Shown: piece by piece, positions 43,790 through 48,207 of the stretch
Position numbering within the stretch: position 1 is the stretch's first letter
Layout of the letters: each line of letters begins with the position of its first letter
NCBI GenBank assembly: GCA_020630805.1
Contig: JAHDIM010000005.1
Span: 6,329 to 54,535, forward strand
Reading direction: 5' to 3'
Origin: Anaerolineales bacterium
GTDB taxonomy: Bacteria; Chloroflexota; Anaerolineae; Anaerolineales; UBA6668
Length of the DNA stretch: 48,207 nucleotides
Made by a program: the position numbers and the translations under genes
The notes under the pieces: generated by a model
The model's input: only the letters and a program-made list of their open reading frames with translations
Told to the model about the DNA's origin: nothing
The model's database searches: none

Positions 43790-44787
43790 AACCCAAATTA
43801 CTCGTTCTAAACGACCATGAAGGTGTCCTCGCCGCCGCACCTGCCATGGCGCAACTGCGCGAACTCGCAGATGTCACCATCATGGATCGCCCTGTTACGC
43901 CGGAAGACTATCCAAATCTAGCGCAGTATCAGGTCATTTTCGCCTTACGCGAACGCACCAAACTTGACGAGGCATTCTTTCAACACTGCCACAATCTAGA
44001 ACTGATCTTGCAATCCGGCGGGCATGCCTATCACCTCGATCAAGATGCTGCGACAAAGCGCGGCATTGTGGTCGCCCTAGGACGCGGTGCAAAAGGCCCA
44101 GTCAACGTCATGCCGCAGCTCACGTGGGCACTCATTCTGGGCTTGAGCCGCCAGATTGTGCCAATGCATCAAAGCATGCAAGCTGGCAAATGGCGCGAAA
44201 CGGTGGGCACCTCTATTTATGGCCGCAAAATTGGCATTCTGGGCTATGGCCGTCACGGCAAGCCGATTGGCAAGATTGCGCGTTTATTTGGAATGGAGAT
44301 TTTGGCGTTAGACCGCGGCGGGGAGTATGCAGACGACGAACCAGACGTCACGCGGTTACCACTTGCAGCGCTCATGGCAACCGCCGACATTGTCTCGATC
44401 CATCTCAAACTGTCAGACCAATCACGCGGACTGATCAGTCGCGAGTTGCTTTACAAAATGAAACCCACGGCACTGCTCATCAACACCTCACGCGGTGCAA
44501 TTGTCGATGAAGACGCCTTGATTGACGTGCTGCGCGAAGGCCGCATTGCAGGCGCTGGCCTAGATGTCTTTGCCATTGAGCCACTGGCCACCGACAGCCC
44601 CCTACGCACATTACCCAATGTATTGCTCACACCACACATCGGCTGGAAAGTGGATGATGTATTGCATGAGTGGGTCGGCTTTGCTGCAAATCAGCTACGC
44701 GGATATTTGCGTGGTGATCTGGATCCAAAAGTTGTTCTGAATCCAGCTGCGTTCGATGTTGCGCGCAATCGGCTGCACAGCAACTAA
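43786..44787 (+). CDS. D-2-hydroxyacid dehydrogenase family protein
   Basis: 333 residues of the D-isomer-specific 2-hydroxyacid dehydrogenase family. NAD-binding GILGYGRHG (about 150-158), then catalytic residues Arg236 (NTSRGAIV), Glu265 (FAIEP) and His284 (LTPHIGW). The family reduces 2-oxo acids or oxidises D-2-hydroxy acids (phosphoglycerate dehydrogenase, hydroxypyruvate reductase and others). Start overlaps the TetR stop by ATGA. Substrate cannot be fixed. Overlaps the convergent cupin gene by 4 bp. Confidence 0.88.
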   Translation: MKPKLLVLNDHEGVLAAAPAMAQLRELADVTIMDRPVTPEDYPNLAQYQVIFALRERTKLDEAFFQHCHNLELILQSGGHAYHLDQDAATKRGIVVALGRGAKGPVNVMPQLTWALILGLSRQIVPMHQSMQAGKWRETVGTSIYGRKIGILGYGRHGKPIGKIARLFGMEILALDRGGEYADDEPDVTRLPLAALMATADIVSIHLKLSDQSRGLISRELLYKMKPTALLINTSRGAIVDEDALIDVLREGRIAGAGLDVFAIEPLATDSPLRTLPNVLLTPHIGWKVDDVLHEWVGFAANQLRGYLRGDLDPKVVLNPAAFDVARNRLHSN

Positions 44788-45197
44788 TCCATCGGATACA
44801 ACGTTACGCGCTCGTGCTCTAAGGCATCGTTGCGGGCAATGATGGCGCGGGCTGGCTCTGTGTCACTCAGGTTCCGTGGCTGGTGCGGCACAAACGGTGG
44901 CACGAAAATAAAATCGCCCGGTTCGCTAACAAGCGTCTTCTCCAAATTCAAGCCATAGCGCGTTTCAACGCGGCCTTCCAATACATAGATCGCTGTCTCA
45001 AAGTCGTGATGATAGTGAGACGCAGCTGCAGCGCCTGGCGGGATCACAACGAGGTGCATTGCCAGACCTTGGGTGCCAACTGTTTTTGTGGAGATCCCAT
45101 TGAAATAAGGTAAGCGTTGCACGGTCATGACGCTCTTGTCTGGACGGACATTGACTAGTTCGCCATCTTTAGGTTCAGGAGGTGTATCGTGTGTCAT
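44784..45197 (-). CDS. cupin-domain protein
   Basis: 137 residues. A single conserved beta-barrel cupin: PPGAAAASHYHHDFETAIYVLEGRVE is motif 1 (His ligands HxH, Glu), and PGDFIFVPPFVPHQPRNL is motif 2. The His/Glu set would bind a divalent metal. Small cupins of this kind may be sugar-nucleotide epimerases, dioxygenases or ligand-binding proteins; no closer assignment. Convergent with the dehydrogenase, overlapping by four bases. Confidence 0.85.
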   Translation of the reverse strand: MTHDTPPEPKDGELVNVRPDKSVMTVQRLPYFNGISTKTVGTQGLAMHLVVIPPGAAAASHYHHDFETAIYVLEGRVETRYGLNLEKTLVSEPGDFIFVPPFVPHQPRNLSDTEPARAIIARNDALEHERVTLYPMD

Positions 45198-45281
45198 GTT
45201 TGCATTCTAGCAGTCGACTCCAATGCGTAACATATGTAACTTGTCAGGGTCAGACACCTTGCTAGAATTAAACTCAGCCTT

Positions 45282-45599
45282 ATGACTTCTTCTGACCAAG
45301 ATCCACTTGAAATTGATCGCCAAATTGATCAGCTCGATGAACGCATTGCGGGCACGCTACCCATGCGCGAAGGCATGCGCAACCTAAGTTGGATTGCGCT
45401 TGGTGGCACTGCACTGGGCGGCATATTACTGAACTATCAATTCCAACTGGGGATGGTGTGCTTAGGTCCAGCAGCAATGGCATTGTTCGTGGTGTCAGTT
45501 TGGCGCTTACTGCTAACACTCGAAGCGCGCGTGTTTGAGCAACGCGTTGCCAAGCTACTTGAACAAAAAGAAGCCCAACGCGAGAAATTGCGGCGCTAA
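45282..45599 (+). CDS. small two-helix membrane protein
   Basis: 105 residues. Two hydrophobic segments (about 34-50 and 58-76) flanked by charged, helical ends (IDRQIDQLDERIAG and AKLLEQKEAQREKLRR), which may form a coiled coil. No known family recognised. Its TAA overlaps the ATG of the GNAT gene by one base (TAATG), so translation is probably coupled. Function unknown. Confidence 0.6.
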   Translation: MTSSDQDPLEIDRQIDQLDERIAGTLPMREGMRNLSWIALGGTALGGILLNYQFQLGMVCLGPAAMALFVVSVWRLLLTLEARVFEQRVAKLLEQKEAQREKLRR

Positions 45600-46096
45600 T
45601 GGTCACACTTCAGCCTGTAACCTTTCACGAACGCACGCAACTGGGCGAACTACTGGTGACGTATTTATCTGAACTCAGCACATACGATCCTGATTACCCA
45701 CTAATTCAGACCGCTACCGACTATCCTTATTTCGATGCCTACTGGCCCGAAAGTCGCGCGAATACTGCCTTTGAGGGCGAAGAGCGCCATCCCTTTTTTA
45801 TTCAAGCAGCGTCAAATGTGATTGGATTTACGCTTATTCGCGCCAATGACGGGTACGATTCACGCGTGTGGCAAGTGGCTGAGTTTTATATCAAACCAAG
45901 CCACCGAAAAACCGGATACGGCAAAGCAGCATTCAAAACGATCTGCACCCAATATGGACCAGACTGGGAACTACAAGCCTTGACTAGCAACACTGCCGCC
46001 GTGAGGTTTTGGGATGCAGCTATCGCAGCCAATGCGAAGCGGCTTCGCAAGACCCAAACGACACCGCTCTTTTGGCATTACACCTTTAGCGTCTAA
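45599..46096 (+). CDS. GNAT-family acetyltransferase
   Basis: 165 residues. VWQVAEFYIKPSHRKTGYGKAAFKTI holds the acetyl-CoA motif (RKTGYGKA, about 101-108), and SNTAAVRFWDAAI is typical of motif B. Substrate unknown. It starts one base within the stop of the small membrane protein gene, and the thioredoxin gene follows six bases on, so the three genes are probably one transcript. Confidence 0.85.
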   Translation: MVTLQPVTFHERTQLGELLVTYLSELSTYDPDYPLIQTATDYPYFDAYWPESRANTAFEGEERHPFFIQAASNVIGFTLIRANDGYDSRVWQVAEFYIKPSHRKTGYGKAAFKTICTQYGPDWELQALTSNTAAVRFWDAAIAANAKRLRKTQTTPLFWHYTFSV

Positions 46097-46102
46097 CGAT
46101 TT

Positions 46103-46633
46103 ATGACTATTCCTTTGTGGCGGATTTTGCTAGTGGCCGTGCTGGGTAGCGCGTGGATTTATGTTTCGCGCGTTCCGGCAGATGAAGTCAATCCAACTGG
46201 CCGACCACCAGCGGCGCAGGCGGGACATCCAGCGCCCGAGTTCACGCTTGAGACAGCCGACGGCATCCCGATCTCACTCAAAGACTTTCGCGGCACACCG
46301 ATTGTGCTCAATTTTTGGGCCTCCTGGTGTGGCCCTTGTCGGGCCGAAATGCCTGCGTTTCAACGCATTGCCGAATCACATGCTGGTGAGATTATGTTCA
46401 TCGGCGTGAATACACAAGATCAAGTCGATCGAATGTTGGCGTTTGCAGAAGAAGTGGGCGTCACCTATCCACTACCGATTGATACAACCAATGCAGTGAC
46501 AGCAACCTATCGTGTCAGCGCCTTCCCAACCACATATTTCATCGATTCAGATGGCGTCATTACGGATATGGTGTTTGGTGGAATGGATCAGGCGTTGTTA
46601 GAGGCGAAGGTGTTGGGGTTGATTGAAAAGTAA
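46103..46633 (+). CDS. TlpA/ResA-type thioredoxin
   Basis: 176 residues. N-terminal signal-anchor (about 6-22), then a thioredoxin-like domain with NFWASWCGPCRAEMP, redox pair Cys76 and Cys79, and the cis-Pro loop SAFPTTYFID. Family members (ResA, TlpA, CcmG) are membrane-anchored disulfide reductases on the outer side of the membrane, often for cytochrome c maturation. No cytochrome-maturation genes lie close by. Next to the Lgt-like gene, which is convergent. Confidence 0.87.
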   Translation: MTIPLWRILLVAVLGSAWIYVSRVPADEVNPTGRPPAAQAGHPAPEFTLETADGIPISLKDFRGTPIVLNFWASWCGPCRAEMPAFQRIAESHAGEIMFIGVNTQDQVDRMLAFAEEVGVTYPLPIDTTNAVTATYRVSAFPTTYFIDSDGVITDMVFGGMDQALLEAKVLGLIEK

Positions 46634-46689
46634 TGAGTAATGAGTAAAAAGTAACGAGTGAATTCAAGATCCCCCTTACGTATTACACC
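46634..46689. repeat. word-repeat gap between convergent genes
   Basis: AATGAGTAATGAGTAAAAAG and TTACGTATTACACCTTACGC are made of short repeated words. They look like the word-type intergenic repeats at 39776-39861. No terminator stem was found. Confidence 0.45.
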
Positions 46690-47430
46690 TTACGCATCAG
46701 CTACTCGCCAGTCCCGCGACTGCCATAGCAAGAGGACGACCAAAATCGCCAACAAACTCACGACCTGCGCACCACGCAAGCCACCGAGCATGACCCAACT
46801 GTCTGCGCGAAAGGCTTCCAAAATCAGTCGAATACTTGCATAGCCCGCAACTGCCATAAAAAAGAGTTGACCGGGTTCACGGTCTCGCAGTCTCGTCTGC
46901 CATAGATAGGCAAACAATCCTAGAATAGCGAACACTTCATACATTTGCGCCGGATGTCGTTCAGCGCCCCACAGATCAATTGCCCAAGGTAATGTCGTTT
47001 CCGTGCCATAGGCATTGCCACTGAAAAAATTAGCAAGCGCAATGCCAGCCACAAATAAGGCGAGCGCTGGGGCAAAGATATCAAGCGTCTGCCGATTGAG
47101 CATATCCTGTCGCCAGAGCAAAACACCCATTACCAGCAAAAAGCCAAGCAAGCCCCCGATCCAGTCAAGGCTATCGACGCTTCGTGCAAAGACATCTAGC
47201 GGGGCATTTTGATAGGCTGGAAAATTCCGCACCACAAACAACAAGCGCGCCCCAATGAGCGCGCCGATTAGTCCATAAAAAGCACTATTCCAAGTCGATG
47301 CGCCTTTTTCCTGTCCATAGGCTCGTTCAGCTTCGCGTGAATAGACATCCAGCGCCAACCAAACTGCACCAATGATGGTCAGCGGCGGCAGAGGCAGCGC
47401 GAGGCCGAAGAGATTTAGAACCGGCAACAT
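46690..47430 (-). CDS. Lgt-like membrane protein (diverged prolipoprotein diacylglyceryl transferase family)
   Basis: 246 residues, about seven transmembrane helices. GARLLFVVRNFP, FFSGNAYG, RHPAQMYE and GYASIRLILEAFR align with Lgt of E. coli (GGRIGYVLFYNFP, FINGELWG, RHPSQLYE and GYGAFRIIVEFFR). Two essential residues differ: E. coli His103 (SFHGGLIG) is Ile here (LDWIGGLLG), and Arg143 (AGRLGNFING) is Ala (GIALANFFSG). Arg239 (here in ASIRLILE) is retained. A genuine diacylglyceryl transferase is thus doubtful; it may act on other lipids or be a paralogue, the true Lgt lying elsewhere. The alignment is by eye from memory of the E. coli sequence. Confidence 0.72.
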   Translation of the reverse strand: MLPVLNLFGLALPLPPLTIIGAVWLALDVYSREAERAYGQEKGASTWNSAFYGLIGALIGARLLFVVRNFPAYQNAPLDVFARSVDSLDWIGGLLGFLLVMGVLLWRQDMLNRQTLDIFAPALALFVAGIALANFFSGNAYGTETTLPWAIDLWGAERHPAQMYEVFAILGLFAYLWQTRLRDREPGQLFFMAVAGYASIRLILEAFRADSWVMLGGLRGAQVVSLLAILVVLLLWQSRDWRVADA

Positions 47431-47541
47431 GGATAATTGCTTAATTGGTGAATTGACGAATTGTTGAATGGTTAACGCGGTTTCAGCGCGTAGAGGCGTG
47501 TCCGCTGGGCCGACTCGGTCTCCGCCAACATCCAGCCGAAT
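47431..47541. other. intergenic gap with AATTG-word repeats
   Basis: ATAATTGCTTAATTGGTGAA and TTGACGAATTGTTGAATGG consist of repeated (A)ATTG words with no gene, a third instance of the intergenic word repeats in this window. The remaining part (about 47477-47541) is unremarkable. Confidence 0.5.
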
Positions 47542-48207
47542 TTACCCGCGATTCATGTCCCAGATAATGCGCAGGCCGTCTAAGGTCAACCATGGCGAAA
47601 TCACATCGATAATGTCGGTTTCTTTGGCGATGACGTTAGCAAGTCCGCCGGTAGCAATGACTTTCATATCGTCACCTAGTTCAGCACGGAAGCGTTTGAC
47701 CATCCCCTCGACCAAGCCGACATAACCAAATAAGAGGCCGGACTGCATGGCATTTGGCGTATTGCGTCCAATGGCAGAATTTGGCCGTACCAGATCAACC
47801 CTCGGCAGTTTGGCAGCCCGTTGATAGAGCGCGTCCGCTGCGATTTCAATCCCCGGCGCAATGGCACCACCTAGATAGTCACCTTTGTAGTCAATTGCGT
47901 CAAAAGTAGTCGCCGTGCCAAAATCCACGACACAAGCTGGGCCACCATAATATTTGATGACAGCCGCCGCATCGACGACGCGGTCCGCACCAACTTGGCG
48001 CGGATCTTCATAGCGAATGCGCACGCCAGTCTTGACGCCTGCATCGACGACAAGCAAATCTTGCTTAAGATAACGTTTACAGGCTTTTACAAACGTGCTG
48101 GTCAATGGCGGCACGACTGACGCCATCACGGCTCCGTCAATGGTATCAATCTCAATGCCCTCATGCCGGAACATATCTAACATTTGAAGGCCATATTCAT
48201 CCGCTGT
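47542..48207 (-). CDS. coaX: type III pantothenate kinase (5' end outside the window)
   Basis: At least 222 residues; the frame stays open through TADEYGLQ to the window edge, so the N-terminus with its phosphate-1 loop (DxGNT) lies outside. Visible CoaX motifs: SVVPPLT, GADRVVDAAAV, VVDFGTATTFDAI (ATP- and pantothenate-binding) and GGAIAPGI. The enzyme phosphorylates pantothenate, the first step of coenzyme A synthesis, in an ATP-dependent and monovalent-cation-dependent way, in the cytoplasm. The internal ATG at 48183 in the ORF track is not the true start, since TADEYG belongs to the family core. Confidence 0.9.
   Translation of the reverse strand, partial: TADEYGLQMLDMFRHEGIEIDTIDGAVMASVVPPLTSTFVKACKRYLKQDLLVVDAGVKTGVRIRYEDPRQVGADRVVDAAAVIKYYGGPACVVDFGTATTFDAIDYKGDYLGGAIAPGIEIAADALYQRAAKLPRVDLVRPNSAIGRNTPNAMQSGLLFGYVGLVEGMVKRFRAELGDDMKVIATGGLANVIAKETDIIDVISPWLTLDGLRIIWDMNRG

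Overview
The window looks like a Chloroflexota chromosome, most likely Anaerolineae- or Caldilineae-like. This is inferred from three things: long Thr/Pro-rich and calcium-repeat surface proteins with LPxTG-type sorting signals in a genome that also has lipoproteins, an MpaB/DUF2236 protein next to typical Chloroflexota housekeeping genes, and Thr-rich '[11 protein letters not shown]' linkers. No rRNA, tRNA, CRISPR array, transposase or phage gene was seen. The lineage call is moderate confidence because no marker gene could be searched.

Layout. 1-3026: the tail of an unknown gene, a YceI lipoprotein, then a membrane sensor kinase followed by a TspO/MBR-like membrane protein on the minus strand. 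3257-7750: a two-gene minus-strand unit, DUF1800 (with Calx-beta and CHRD modules) followed by Tat-exported DUF1501. 7998-24128: the outstanding region, four tandem paralogous minus-strand genes for very large secreted proteins. Each has a signal peptide, lamin-tail-like domain (LTD), Thr/Pro-rich linkers, thrombospondin-3-type Asp-rich repeats (one unit in two of them, 13-14 in the other two), a choice-of-anchor-U-like domain, a DUF11 domain and a C-terminal LPxTG-hydrophobic-basic sorting signal. Each gene has its own upstream region, and at least three have an obvious intrinsic terminator close behind them (the fourth has a more distant one). A shared upstream sequence block occurs before three or four of them and also before the DUF1800 gene, which suggests co-regulation. 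No sortase lies in the window.

24329-30648: an APH-fold kinase-like protein, convergent with a minus-strand unit (MrfA/YprA-type DEAH helicase carrying an HNH-like insert, translationally coupled HigA-type antitoxin, and a 57-residue ORF missed by the ORF track), then a MITE-like palindromic element and a CPA2 cation/proton antiporter. 30880-33311: an FMN-dependent alpha-hydroxy-acid oxidase and a gamma-butyrobetaine-hydroxylase-like dioxygenase. 33449-36225: a tightly overlapping five-gene minus-strand operon (membrane protein, XRE regulator, membrane protein, DUF2306 protein, MDR oxidoreductase). It is divergent from a cytochrome P450, and two identical 11-bp boxes exactly 42 bp apart lie in the divergent promoter. 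37807-40592: a NarX/DegS-like sensor kinase and LuxR-like response regulator.

40896-48207: mostly metabolic or accessory genes. They are a COQ4-like protein, a GlsB/YeaQ membrane protein, a coupled MpaB-like/GNAT pair, a coupled TetR/D-2-hydroxyacid dehydrogenase pair, a cupin, a small membrane protein coupled to a second GNAT, a TlpA/ResA thioredoxin, an Lgt-like protein that seems to lack key catalytic residues, and a 5'-truncated type III pantothenate kinase (coaX). Several starts differ from the ORF track because overlaps or ribosome-binding sites favour internal ATG/GTG codons; these are stated in the entries.
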